This document shows, piece after piece, positions 1 to 6,436 of a DNA stretch of 20,234 nucleotides. Position 1 is the stretch's first letter; the number at the start of each line of letters is the position of its first letter. A program made the position numbers and the translations under genes. The notes under the pieces were generated by a model. It did not search any database. It worked only from the letters and a program-made list of their open reading frames with translations, and had not been told where the DNA came from. Source of the stretch: a virus; the IMG/VR virus record IMGVR_UViG_3300042326_001020, positions 1 to 20,234 of that record; one strand, written 5' to 3'.

Positions 1-21
1 AAAGTTGGTCACACTTTTTGG

Positions 22-49
22 TTGCTTTTAATACCAAACCTAGTATAAT
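22..49 (+). promoter_or_regulatory. sigma70-like promoter
   Basis: A TTGCTT -35 box (22-27) and a perfect TATAAT -10 box (44-49) lie 16 bases apart. Transcription would start near 56, just ahead of the small gene at 80. It is of the same host-polymerase type as the promoters at 571 and 10467, so it probably fires early. Confidence 0.6.
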
Positions 50-79
50 CACACTGTGGCAAATGAAGGATTAGATCTA

Positions 80-226
80 ATGGATAAGTTGGTTGTTTCT
101 GGTTCTCTGTCTTACCTCAAGCGTAAGTATGCGCATGAATTCCGTTCCGAACGTTGGAAGGTAATCAAGGTGAAGGAATGGGCGGATGGTAAGTATACCT
201 ATGTGTTCGAATATGTTGGTCAGTGA
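80..226 (+). CDS. small hypothetical protein, 48 aa
   Basis: A short ORF of 48 codons from ATG at 80, with an AAGGA ribosome binding site at 66-70 (9-base spacer) and a promoter just upstream. The protein is basic, begins MDKLVVSGSL and has a W-K-V-I-K-V-K-E-W stretch that looks like alternating beta strands. The stop codon lies 8 bases before the next start, so the two genes are probably co-transcribed. I do not recognise the family. It is called a gene because of its promoter, its binding site and its place in a tightly packed operon. Confidence 0.6.
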   Translation: MDKLVVSGSLSYLKRKYAHEFRSERWKVIKVKEWADGKYTYVFEYVGQ

Positions 227-234
227 GGTTGGTA

Positions 235-564
235 ATGGCTGAATATGCACCAGACAGTTGGGTAATTATTCGTATAACAAACGAGGGCCAAGTATTCTAT
301 AAGGTGCTTGGTGGTTGGTCTGGCGGATATCTTAACGGCGATAGTTGGCGTCTTAACAGTGGTATTGATAAGTGCGTCTATGACGTTACGACTGATCGCT
401 GGCAATTTTACGGGTCATCCGGTTCTGTATATAATTGTTATGTTGACACTTATGGATTGCGTATGGCAACAGCACCTGTCTGGCAGCAATTGCTAGAAAA
501 GTATCCTGATCAGGTCGAGTTACTTGAAGATCGTAACTGGGCAGCGATGGACTGGAGCAAATAA
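235..564 (+). CDS. conserved phage hypothetical protein, 109 aa
   Basis: The start is ATG 235, preceded by GAGG at 225-228 with a 6-base spacer; a GTG 12 bases upstream is in frame but lacks a binding site. The N-terminal half carries an aromatic/glycine motif, FYKVLGGWSGGYLNGDSW (residues about 21-38), followed by YGSSGSVYNCY near residue 60. I believe this motif recurs in small proteins of T4-type phages of several hosts, but no function is known to me. There is no signal peptide or membrane segment. It sits in the same operon as the 48-aa gene before it, and its C-terminus is acidic. Confidence 0.75.
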   Translation: MAEYAPDSWVIIRITNEGQVFYKVLGGWSGGYLNGDSWRLNSGIDKCVYDVTTDRWQFYGSSGSVYNCYVDTYGLRMATAPVWQQLLEKYPDQVELLEDRNWAAMDWSK

Positions 565-567
565 ATA
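560..567 (+). promoter_or_regulatory. possible late promoter box (weak)
   Basis: AATAAATA fits the NATAAATA late box of T4-type phages but overlaps the stop codon of the gene ending at 564, where this string can arise by chance. A better sigma70-like promoter follows at once, so this may be a coincidence or an early/late tandem. Confidence 0.25.
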
Positions 568-570
568 GAC

Positions 571-599
571 TTGCCTTTAAATTCAGATGGCGTTATACT
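571..599 (+). promoter_or_regulatory. sigma70-like promoter
   Basis: TTGCCT (571-576) and TATACT (594-599) are separated by exactly 17 bases, and the predicted start point lies about 18 bases before the gene at 624. It has the same TATACT -10 and 17-base spacing as the uvsX promoter at 10467. It probably drives the long chain of genes that follows. Confidence 0.7.
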
Positions 600-623
600 T
601 AATCCTAAGATAAGGAGAGCGAA

Positions 624-770
624 ATGTTCAAGGTAATCTACACTGTTAAGGACAAGAACGGTTTCTTGGTTGATAAGACCAAGAAGTTTAAGTTGATGCA
701 GGACGCATTCGCTTATATTCGCGAAGTCAAGGCGGGGATTGTCGGAAAGCCCATTATCGAGAGGATCTAA
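624..770 (+). CDS. small hypothetical protein, 48 aa
   Basis: ATG 624 has a strong AAGGAG site at 612-617 with a 6-base spacer and a promoter at 571-599. The 48-residue protein is lysine-rich, begins MFKVIYTVKD and has a KTKKFK basic patch followed by an amphipathic stretch. It is the first gene of the transcription unit that leads to the phosphoesterase at 774, which starts three bases after its stop. The family is not recognised. Its signals are as good as those of the large genes, so it is very probably real. Confidence 0.65.
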   Translation: MFKVIYTVKDKNGFLVDKTKKFKLMQDAFAYIREVKAGIVGKPIIERI

Positions 771-773
771 ATT

Positions 774-1433
774 ATGGCGCTAACACGCATCATTGGCGAC
801 ATCCACGGTAATATCTACGATTACCGAAGTTACGCGCTTGTCACAGGCGTTCGTGGTAGACAAATTGTTCAGCCCGAACGTTCTATTCAGGTGGGTGACT
901 TCGGTATCGGTTTCTTTAGTCCGTTTTGGCACGAGAAAGAAATCGAGTGGCAGAAAGAACACCCACAGCATCGTTTCATTCGTGGTAATCACGATGATCC
1001 GGAACTGTGTAAGACCATGCCTGGATATATCGAGGATGGTACGGTTGAAGGCGATGTGATGTATGTTGGTGGTGCTTGGTCAATCGACTTTGCACATCGT
1101 ACACCTATGGTCGATTGGTGGCCAGGAGAAGAGGTAAGTTCACAGAGGTTCGAAAAAATTATTGAACAGTATGTACAGCTGAAACCTCGTGTTATGATCA
1201 CACACGACTGTCCCACATCAGTCGCTTGGGAAATATTTCTTAGCAAGGGATTAGGTCTTGGTGATAACAAACAGATCTACACGCGCACTGGTGAAGCATT
1301 ACAGGCGATGTTTGAAATGCATCAGCCGGAACTTTGGGTGTTTGGTCATTGGCATAACACTCGTAGGCAGAAAATCAACGGTACTACTTTCCAGTGCCTT
1401 GGCGAACTTGTCTTTATTGACGTTGACCTATAA
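774..1433 (+). CDS. calcineurin-like metallophosphoesterase
   Basis: A 219-residue protein carrying all the metal-binding blocks of the calcineurin-like phosphoesterase fold: GDIHG (residues 8-12), VGDFG (40-44), RGNHDD (70-75), an HD pair (144-145) and GHWH (191-194). It should bind two divalent metals and cut phosphoester bonds in the cytoplasm; there is no signal peptide. The C-terminal part is the same type as in phage enzymes related to lambda phosphatase and diadenosine tetraphosphatases. The substrate (protein, nucleotide or RNA phosphate) cannot be told from the motifs. It follows the 624 gene with only three bases between them, so the two share a message. A second, unrelated member of this superfamily lies at 3423. 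Confidence 0.9.
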   Translation: MALTRIIGDIHGNIYDYRSYALVTGVRGRQIVQPERSIQVGDFGIGFFSPFWHEKEIEWQKEHPQHRFIRGNHDDPELCKTMPGYIEDGTVEGDVMYVGGAWSIDFAHRTPMVDWWPGEEVSSQRFEKIIEQYVQLKPRVMITHDCPTSVAWEIFLSKGLGLGDNKQIYTRTGEALQAMFEMHQPELWVFGHWHNTRRQKINGTTFQCLGELVFIDVDL

Positions 1434-1448
1434 TATAAGGATATGATA

Positions 1449-1667
1449 ATGAGAAAGCGCCTTTTGCTGGCAGGACTATTCACACTACCATTTTTTGCAG
1501 CTGCTGCTAATGCAAACAGCAACAGGAACTCTGCTACTTGGAAAGTTCCTGCAGGAATTAACAAGATTCGTGTTCGTTCTTGGAATCCTGATGGTTCTAA
1601 GGATATGGATCGTACTTTAAACGTAGAGCCTAATCAAACTTTCCGTATTGATGCGATTGAGGATTGA
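1449..1667 (+). CDS. small secreted protein with Sec signal peptide
   Basis: The start is taken as ATG 1449, because AAGGA (1437-1441) is 7 bases from it but only 1 base from the upstream in-frame ATG at 1443. The 72-residue product begins MRKRLLLAGLFTLPFF, a basic tip plus hydrophobic core, ending in an A-N-A signal peptidase site near residue 22. The mature part, about 50 residues, contains WKVPAGINKIRVRSW, a pattern reminiscent of small beta domains in phage tail proteins, and has no cysteine. It should be exported to the periplasm. The function is unknown; superinfection exclusion or envelope interaction are possibilities only. It lies between the phosphoesterase and the HD protein in one operon. 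Confidence 0.75.
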   Translation: MRKRLLLAGLFTLPFFAAAANANSNRNSATWKVPAGINKIRVRSWNPDGSKDMDRTLNVEPNQTFRIDAIED

Positions 1668-1668
1668 G

Positions 1669-2202
1669 ATGAATATTATTGACAAGGCTAAAGAATTTGC
1701 ACTGCGTGTCCATAGCAACCAACGACATGGTTGTCTCTCAATGGAAGACCATCTTACAGCAGTGACTGATAAGATTCGTGAAGAGTACATTGCAAATGAG
1801 AATGATTGTACTTTTTCTCTTGATGATGCTGTTACTGTTGGATGGCTGCATGACACCATTGAAGACACATCAGTAACATGTGAAGACATCTATGACACAT
1901 TTGGATTTGATATTGCTGAGTTTGTAGATGCAGTGACTGATGGTAAAGGTTCAACACGAACTGAACGACACCTCAACACATACTATCGTACTCGTCGGTA
2001 TAACACTTCCATCTTTGTTAAAATGGCAGATCGTTGGCATAATCATTCTAGGACTATTGCTAATAAGGAAGTAAGGTTTGCAAAAGACTATGCTTCAGAA
2101 TATCTATACTTCAAGTTTGCTCTCTATAATGATAGGTATCATTCTTTCTGGAAGCAACTTGATGAACAGTATGAGCAACTCCTAGCTATTGTGAAGGAAT
2201 AA
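1669..2202 (+). CDS. HD-domain small alarmone hydrolase-like protein (MESH1/SpoT-HD type)
   Basis: The start is ATG 1669, one base after the previous stop, with GAGGA at 1659-1663; upstream TTG and ATG codons in frame lack a binding site. The 177-residue protein matches the hydrolase half of SpoT/MESH1: a histidine at 28 (MEDHL), GWLHDTIEDT (58-67) with the HD metal pair and catalytic E-D, the FG...FVDAVTDG helix region (79-92), and KMADRWHN (118-125) with the last metal aspartate. Family knowledge says such enzymes remove pyrophosphate from (p)ppGpp or phosphate from NADPH. No synthetase, TGS or ACT domain is present, so it is a stand-alone hydrolase. I infer that it lowers the host alarmone during infection; the substrate is not proven by sequence. 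Confidence 0.82.
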   Translation: MNIIDKAKEFALRVHSNQRHGCLSMEDHLTAVTDKIREEYIANENDCTFSLDDAVTVGWLHDTIEDTSVTCEDIYDTFGFDIAEFVDAVTDGKGSTRTERHLNTYYRTRRYNTSIFVKMADRWHNHSRTIANKEVRFAKDYASEYLYFKFALYNDRYHSFWKQLDEQYEQLLAIVKE

Positions 2203-2205
2203 GAA

Positions 2206-2406
2206 ATGAAAACGTTAAGAGAACACGAGTCAGAAAATAGAAACTATTATCGGCTCGAGCCATCTGGTCTAGCAATTGCTTGTGACCACTGTGGCAGCGA
2301 GTTGTTTAATCCTACTCCAGGTATTATGTTAACGAGCGATCCACCTAAGATCAACGTACAATGTTCTAACACAGAATGTGGATATAAAGGATACATGACA
2401 AGATGA
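2206..2406 (+). CDS. small zinc-ribbon protein, 66 aa
   Basis: ATG 2206 follows the HD gene by three bases, with AAGGAA just upstream. The 66-residue product has two cysteine knuckles, CDHC near residue 26 and CSNTEC near residue 53, spaced as in a four-cysteine zinc ribbon, plus a short YKGY tail. Such mini zinc ribbons are common in phages and usually bind nucleic acid or a protein partner. No specific role can be given. The end overlaps the next start by four bases (ATGA), a sign of translational coupling. Confidence 0.75.
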   Translation: MKTLREHESENRNYYRLEPSGLAIACDHCGSELFNPTPGIMLTSDPPKINVQCSNTECGYKGYMTR

Positions 2407-2732
2407 ACCATCCGACAATTGAAATGATTGACAACTACCTGCAGATGGGTGGTATGTTTAATCCAGAAGAAATGGAACCACACAAGGTTCGCGAACTACT
2501 GCTACATTGTCGTAGTGAGTTGGTGCGAATCATTGACAAGGCTGACAAGCAAGCATTGGTAATCCAGCGTATGTACGTAGATAAGTATCCAGGCTGGTTT
2601 GCTTGGCATGGTTATGGCGAGCGCGACAGCAATGGTTTGCCTCAGTACATTGAGGTGGTACCGTGTTATGGCGTTGGTTGGACGCAGGTTTACGAAAAAA
2701 CTGATAGAACAATTAGCATGGAAGGGTCTTAA
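2403..2732 (+). CDS. hypothetical protein, 109 aa
   Basis: The start ATG at 2403 overlaps the stop of the preceding gene in ATGA. The 109-residue protein begins with a helical segment (residues 1-50, including HKVRELLLHCRSELVRI) and ends in a more aromatic part with WFAWHGYG and PCYGVGWTQVY. No catalytic motif, signal peptide or membrane span is visible, and I do not recognise the family. Coupling to the zinc-ribbon gene suggests the two are made together. Confidence 0.65.
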   Translation: MNHPTIEMIDNYLQMGGMFNPEEMEPHKVRELLLHCRSELVRIIDKADKQALVIQRMYVDKYPGWFAWHGYGERDSNGLPQYIEVVPCYGVGWTQVYEKTDRTISMEGS

Positions 2733-2733
2733 A

Positions 2734-3042
2734 ATGAAAAGTTTCACAAAAGAAGAGTTTATTAAGTATGTAGAAACGCTACAGTTTGATGAACTTGAAG
2801 ACTGTGCAAAATTCGTAACAGAATACTATGATTATTATAAGTCACTTCCCGACGAGCCGAAAGAAAATAAGGATGCTGCTTGGGAAAAGTATATGATCCT
2901 AATGTCCAAATATGGCATGATGTTTGTTTCTTTCACAATTATGGTCATAGATTTCAGGAAAAGGTTGAATGACGAAATCGCCGCAGAAGAAGCTGAAGAT
3001 CCCAGTGGAGCAGCATTGGAAAATAGAACTACAGAAACTTAG
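2734..3042 (+). CDS. hypothetical protein, 102 aa
   Basis: The frame is open from 2599, but the likely start is ATG 2734, right after the stop of the previous gene and preceded by GAAGGG (2720-2725). The 102-residue product is helical and acidic, with a KSFTKEEFIKYVETL start and a hydrophobic stretch (YGMMFVSFTIMVIDF, about residues 60-75) that could be a buried helix or a weak membrane segment. Its last 74 bases overlap the next gene in another frame. The family is not recognised. Confidence 0.6.
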   Translation: MKSFTKEEFIKYVETLQFDELEDCAKFVTEYYDYYKSLPDEPKENKDAAWEKYMILMSKYGMMFVSFTIMVIDFRKRLNDEIAAEEAEDPSGAALENRTTET

Positions 3043-3166
3043 GTGCTGGATCAGCGGGTTTCAAGCTGGTCGTAAAACTCCAGGCATGATTAACTTGGAC
3101 AATCATATTCCTGGAGAAGATGTCCTAAGACAAATTATTATAGCAATTGATGACGCAAAGGAGTAA
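2969..3166 (+). CDS. small conserved phage protein with WxxGFxAGR motif
   Basis: A 65-residue ORF that begins inside the preceding gene, in a different frame, behind AAGG at 2961-2964. The core CWISGFQAGRKTPG (residues about 26-39) followed by an LRQIIIAIDDA helix resembles a W-x-x-G-F/Y-x-A-G family that I associate with small genes of T4-type phages; no function is known to me. The non-overlapping half is clearly coding-like and the stop sits three bases before the next gene, which supports a real gene despite the long overlap. Confidence 0.65.
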   Translation: MTKSPQKKLKIPVEQHWKIELQKLRCWISGFQAGRKTPGMINLDNHIPGEDVLRQIIIAIDDAKE

Positions 3167-3169
3167 GTC

Positions 3170-3409
3170 ATGATTTGGTTTATCGTTTTAAATATTGTCA
3201 TGAGCAACGGTGATGTCTATACCGATGTTCATTTTCCTAACAAGCCCGAATACAACAACGAACAAGAATGTAATGCCGCTGGTCAAGAGTTAGTTGATAA
3301 GAAACAGATTGAGATTGGTACAAATGCTGGTACGACTTTTTTCATTTGCAAATCAATTACAGCAGATGATATTAAGGCTGCAACTCAGAAGCCTGGACAG
3401 AATATCTAA
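3170..3409 (+). CDS. small exported or membrane-anchored protein, 79 aa
   Basis: ATG 3170 has GGAG at 3161-3164. The N-terminus MIWFIVLNIVMSNGDVY is a short hydrophobic segment that could be an uncleaved signal or buried strand, and two cysteines (CNAAGQ near residue 34, FICKS near residue 58) could form one disulphide. This layout (short hydrophobic start, E-x-C-x-x-A-A, then I-C) recurs in small phage proteins thought to be periplasmic. The function is unknown. It is the last gene before the lipid-remodelling pair, separated from it by 13 A/T-rich bases. Confidence 0.65.
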   Translation: MIWFIVLNIVMSNGDVYTDVHFPNKPEYNNEQECNAAGQELVDKKQIEIGTNAGTTFFICKSITADDIKAATQKPGQNI

Positions 3410-3422
3410 ATTAAAATCTTAA

Positions 3423-4178
3423 ATGAAAAAGAAGATCAAGCACTATAACTCTATCTTTATATCAGACATCCATTTAGGAAGCGAAGGATCACAGGCAGAT
3501 GGAGTTAACTCTTTCCTTAAAAATCATTCTTGTGACAATCTATTTCTTGTTGGTGATATTATTGATGGATGGAAGCTAAGAAAGCGTGTCTTCTGGCCAC
3601 AATCACATTCACTTGTCATTCGCCAGATAATCAACAAACAGCGTCATGGTTCTAAAGTTGTCTATCTTACAGGCAACCATGATGAGTTTCTTCGTGAATG
3701 GTTAGACGTTTCAATTGACATTGAGTCTATTGAAATCAAAGACACACATGATTATCAGGCACTAAACGGCAAAAGATATTTGGTAGTGCATGGTGATCTA
3801 TTTGATGGTGTACACAAGGTCGCAAAATGGTTAAGTTACCTTGGCGACAACGCATATGCCATATTGCTCAAACTGAACAAACTCTATAACAGAGTTCGTC
3901 AGTTTTTTGGTTTTGGTTATTGGAGTTTGTCTGCATATCTAAAGGCTAATGTAAAAGGTGCTGTGAACTTTATATTTGATTTTGAAAGCACTCTTTCTGA
4001 TTATTGTAAGTCTCAAGGCTATGATGGTGTAATCTGCGGGCATATACATACTGCTGTGATCAAACAAATCAACGGAGTTGAGTATATGAACTCTGGAGAT
4101 TGGGTGGAAAGTTGTACAGCACTCGTAGAAAACACAGATGGCACCTGGGAGATAGTTCATTGGACTTCAAAAGAATAG
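3423..4178 (+). CDS. plcP: PlcP-like phospholipase C / COG2908 metallophosphoesterase
   Basis: A 251-residue metallophosphoesterase with SDIHLG (14-19), GDIIDGW (44-50), GNHDEFLREW (84-93), VHGD (122-125), GHIH (206-209) and the closing SGDWVESC (224-231). These blocks, together with WPQSH (58-62), match the alphaproteobacterial PlcP branch of the UDP-2,3-diacylglucosamine hydrolase-like family rather than true LpxH. In Sinorhizobium and marine bacteria PlcP splits phosphatidylcholine, PE and PG to diacylglycerol under phosphate starvation. It acts at the inner membrane although no signal is present. Its stop codon lies 19 bases inside the glycosyltransferase gene, the usual bacterial partner. 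No good ribosome binding site precedes its ATG, which is odd beside its neighbours and hints at a more recent arrival. LpxH-like activity is the alternative. Confidence 0.85.
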   Translation: MKKKIKHYNSIFISDIHLGSEGSQADGVNSFLKNHSCDNLFLVGDIIDGWKLRKRVFWPQSHSLVIRQIINKQRHGSKVVYLTGNHDEFLREWLDVSIDIESIEIKDTHDYQALNGKRYLVVHGDLFDGVHKVAKWLSYLGDNAYAILLKLNKLYNRVRQFFGFGYWSLSAYLKANVKGAVNFIFDFESTLSDYCKSQGYDGVICGHIHTAVIKQINGVEYMNSGDWVESCTALVENTDGTWEIVHWTSKE

Positions 4179-5161
4179 TCATAGTAACAGACGCATGGGA
4201 ACCGCAAGTAAGTGGTGTTGTTACCACATTAAAGAAAATGGTGGAGTTTGCTAAGAGAGATGGATACGATATCGTTGTTGTCCATCCTGGGTTATTTAAG
4301 AGGAAACTTCACTCTAAAGTTTATCCTGAAATACCATTTGCAATACCTATTGGGATATCTAAGTATCTCAAATATAAAACTGATACCGTCTATCATATCG
4401 CGACTGAAGGACCGCTAGGTCTTGCTGCTGCATTTATTTTAACCGCTAAAAACAGAAGATACACCACATCTTATCATACAGACTGGTCAAAGTTTATGAA
4501 AGAAGTTGCTGGTGTTCCTGAATGGATTACTAGAAACTACATTAAATGGTTTCATAGAAAACGTAAAGTATTTTGTCCAACTGAAACTGTTAGACAGTTT
4601 ATGATTGATAATGAGATTGGTCGCAGACAAGTTATTTGGCCAAGAGGTGTTGACCCAGAAATCTTCACACCTAGATACACAAAAAGCAAAGAACAACCAA
4701 TACTTCTATCTGTGGGCAGAGTTTCAAAAGAGAAAAATTTAGATGTGTTCTGTTCATTGCCAGATAAGTATGTTAAGATTGTAGTTGGTGATGGCCCGTA
4801 TAAGAAAGAACTTGAAGAAAAATATCCAAATGTAAAGTTTGTTGGATATAAGTTTGGCAAAGAACTCGCTGAGTTTTATCAAACTGCGGACTGTTTTGTC
4901 TTCACTAGCAAGGCAGACACCTTTGGTGTAGTAATGATTGAGTCTATGTATTGTGGAACTCCTGTTGCTGCATATCCCGTTCAAGGTCCAATTGACGTTG
5001 TAGACAACAAGTATACTGGATTACTAGATAATGATTTGGAAAAAGCGATAAAAAAGTGCTTGACTTTATCAAGAAAAAAATGTAGTATAGTTGCTAGGGA
5101 TAGTTGGTCTTGGGAAGTTGTTTGGAACATTTTCGTTAATAATTTAGAGAGAGATAAATGA
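4160..5161 (+). CDS. agt: Agt-like GT4 glycosyltransferase for glycolipid synthesis
   Basis: The frame is open from 4100, but homology-like sequence begins at KRIVIVTDAWEPQVSGV, so the best start is TTG 4160 with GGGAG at 4147-4151 (8-base spacer), giving 333 residues. GT-B family 4 features are visible: the N-terminal nucleotide-fold glycine region (VSGVV), HIATEGPLG (79-87), YHTDW (105-109), WPRGVD (160-165), SVGRVSKEKN (184-193) and the sugar-nucleotide E-x7-E region DTFGVVMIES (253-262). In rhizobia and marine bacteria the plcP neighbour Agt puts glucose, galactose or glucuronate on diacylglycerol to make phosphorus-free lipids. Here it overlaps plcP by 19 bases and the next gene by four. 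The sugar donor cannot be read from the sequence; an LPS or DNA-modifying glycosyltransferase is less likely. Confidence 0.85.
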   Translation: MDFKRIVIVTDAWEPQVSGVVTTLKKMVEFAKRDGYDIVVVHPGLFKRKLHSKVYPEIPFAIPIGISKYLKYKTDTVYHIATEGPLGLAAAFILTAKNRRYTTSYHTDWSKFMKEVAGVPEWITRNYIKWFHRKRKVFCPTETVRQFMIDNEIGRRQVIWPRGVDPEIFTPRYTKSKEQPILLSVGRVSKEKNLDVFCSLPDKYVKIVVGDGPYKKELEEKYPNVKFVGYKFGKELAEFYQTADCFVFTSKADTFGVVMIESMYCGTPVAAYPVQGPIDVVDNKYTGLLDNDLEKAIKKCLTLSRKKCSIVARDSWSWEVVWNIFVNNLERDK

Positions 5162-5895
5162 AAGTATATATCGGACCATATACAAATAATCGTTACGCTG
5201 CTACTTTCCATTACAAGTTCATGAACAAGAAGTACAAGTATGATTGGGAAGAAAGCTCGACTCTTTTTGAGAAGCTTCTCGAAAAGCTTGAGGGCTGGTG
5301 TCAAACTGTTTTAGATGCAACAATCAATAAGCTTATCAGTGAGCGAAAACGTAAGATCAATGTTCGCATTGACAACTATGACATTTGGTCAATGGATCAT
5401 ACGCTGGCACATATCGCTCTACCTATGCTCAAGCAGCTTAGAGATACAAAGCATGGCAGTCCCTTTGTAAGCAAGGAAGACTTGCCAGAACATCTTCTTT
5501 TCTCTGAAAGAGAAGATGCAGTTTTCAATCATGGTTGCTACGATAAGAGTTTAAATGCCACTGCAGAAGAACGTGTTGCAGTAGACGAAAAGTTTCAGTC
5601 ACAGTGGCTTTGGGTTCTTGATCAGATGATCTGGAGTTTTGAGCAGGAACTTGATGAAGACGAAGGCGATAAGAATTTCTATGATCCTTATGCTCCTGAT
5701 GAAGTAATTGAACCTCGCATGTACAGTGTTTTGAAAGCTGATGGCACTGTGGTTGAAAAAGAAGAATCATTTTGGTCAGAGAAGCGCGAACGTGAGCGTG
5801 GTAAGTTCAACAAAGAAAAGTATGATGCATATCACAAGCGCAAGCAGAATGGATTTACTCTTTTCGGTAAGTACTATCAATCATTGTGGGACTGA
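5158..5895 (+). CDS. conserved phage hypothetical protein, 245 aa
   Basis: It starts in an ATGA overlap with the glycosyltransferase. The 245-residue protein holds the block RIDNYDIWSMDHTLAHIALP (about 75-94), then LKQLRDTKHGSPFV, and later QSQWLWVLDQMIWSFEQE (about 148-165) before an acidic linker and a charged basic C-terminus. I recognise these blocks as belonging to a family spread through large tailed phages of very different hosts, always annotated as hypothetical. The conserved D, H and W residues look like a structural or binding core, but no catalytic signature is obvious. It is cytoplasmic as far as can be seen. Confidence 0.8.
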   Translation: MKVYIGPYTNNRYAATFHYKFMNKKYKYDWEESSTLFEKLLEKLEGWCQTVLDATINKLISERKRKINVRIDNYDIWSMDHTLAHIALPMLKQLRDTKHGSPFVSKEDLPEHLLFSEREDAVFNHGCYDKSLNATAEERVAVDEKFQSQWLWVLDQMIWSFEQELDEDEGDKNFYDPYAPDEVIEPRMYSVLKADGTVVEKEESFWSEKRERERGKFNKEKYDAYHKRKQNGFTLFGKYYQSLWD

Positions 5896-5900
5896 GTGAA

Positions 5901-6107
5901 ATGTTTGGTTGGCAATATAACGAAAAGTTGGTCAAGGATTATTACTACAGTCACGCGAAGGACTTTGGTCGTTTGTATTGCGAACTAATGCTTGACTCAC
6001 CTACGATTTACAGAGAATTTATGAAAGGGTTTCACGATGAGCTCGAACGAAGAACTAGAGGAAATGATACGACACCTACAGACAAGACTGGTGTATTTGG
6101 AGGGTAG
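5901..6107 (+). CDS. hypothetical protein, 68 aa
   Basis: The likely start is ATG 5901, six bases after the previous stop; an upstream in-frame GTG at 5886 lies inside the previous gene. The binding site is weak, so translation may depend on reinitiation. The 68-residue protein begins MFGWQYNEKLVKDYYYSHAK and is helical with many aromatic residues; the last 22 residues fall in the overlap with the next gene and look like unstructured tail. The family is not recognised. Confidence 0.55.
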   Translation: MFGWQYNEKLVKDYYYSHAKDFGRLYCELMLDSPTIYREFMKGFHDELERRTRGNDTTPTDKTGVFGG

Positions 6108-6435
6108 GGTTGCCCAGTTAGAAACTGGTCGATATCCTTATCCTGTAAATCCTACTTGGCCAACAACTCCTCCAGGACCACTTTACCACAAACCTAAATG
6201 TGGTAAGTGCGGAATAGATCTGAGTAATGTAATGGGCTATGTTTGCTCTGATGCATACTGCCCTACATTTATGAAAGCAGTAGCTTATAGTGTTGCAGGA
6301 ACTCAGACAGCTAGTGTAAATGCATCTCAAGTTGTTGAAAGAAAAAAGGTGGATAATCCCGGGTGGTCGGATTATGAGTCCGCACGCCACGGAGAATACT
6401 ATGACGGAAAGTGGTATCCAGATAGATCGAGGTAA
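6037..6435 (+). CDS. coiled-coil plus zinc-knuckle protein, 132 aa
   Basis: ATG 6037 has AAAGGG at 6024-6029 with a 7-base spacer, which settles the start although it lies 71 bases inside the preceding gene. The first 30 residues (EELEEMIRHLQTRLVYLEGR) form a short leucine-zipper coiled coil, followed by a proline-rich linker and two cysteine pairs, CGKC (about 55-58) and C...YC (about 69-74), likely one zinc site. The tail is rich in W, Y and D. This suggests a dimeric zinc protein that bridges partners. The specific role is unknown. Confidence 0.7.
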   Translation: MSSNEELEEMIRHLQTRLVYLEGRVAQLETGRYPYPVNPTWPTTPPGPLYHKPKCGKCGIDLSNVMGYVCSDAYCPTFMKAVAYSVAGTQTASVNASQVVERKKVDNPGWSDYESARHGEYYDGKWYPDRSR

Positions 6436-6436
6436 C

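Noticed and set aside
2734-2763. MKSFTKEEF start as another capsid-targeting peptide
   Set aside because: The aromatic and F-L/I positions are not spaced as in M-x-x-[FY]-x-x-F-[LI]-x-E, and the gene lies in the early region.
4100-4159. Longer N-terminus of the glycosyltransferase from ATG 4100
   Set aside because: The extra 20 residues fall inside plcP, look unlike any GT4 start, and a TTG with a good binding site begins exactly at the fold.
3423-4178. LpxH (lipid A synthesis) as the first choice for this gene
   Set aside because: The WPQSH and SGDWVESC blocks and the coupled Agt-like partner fit PlcP better; LpxH is kept only as an alternative.
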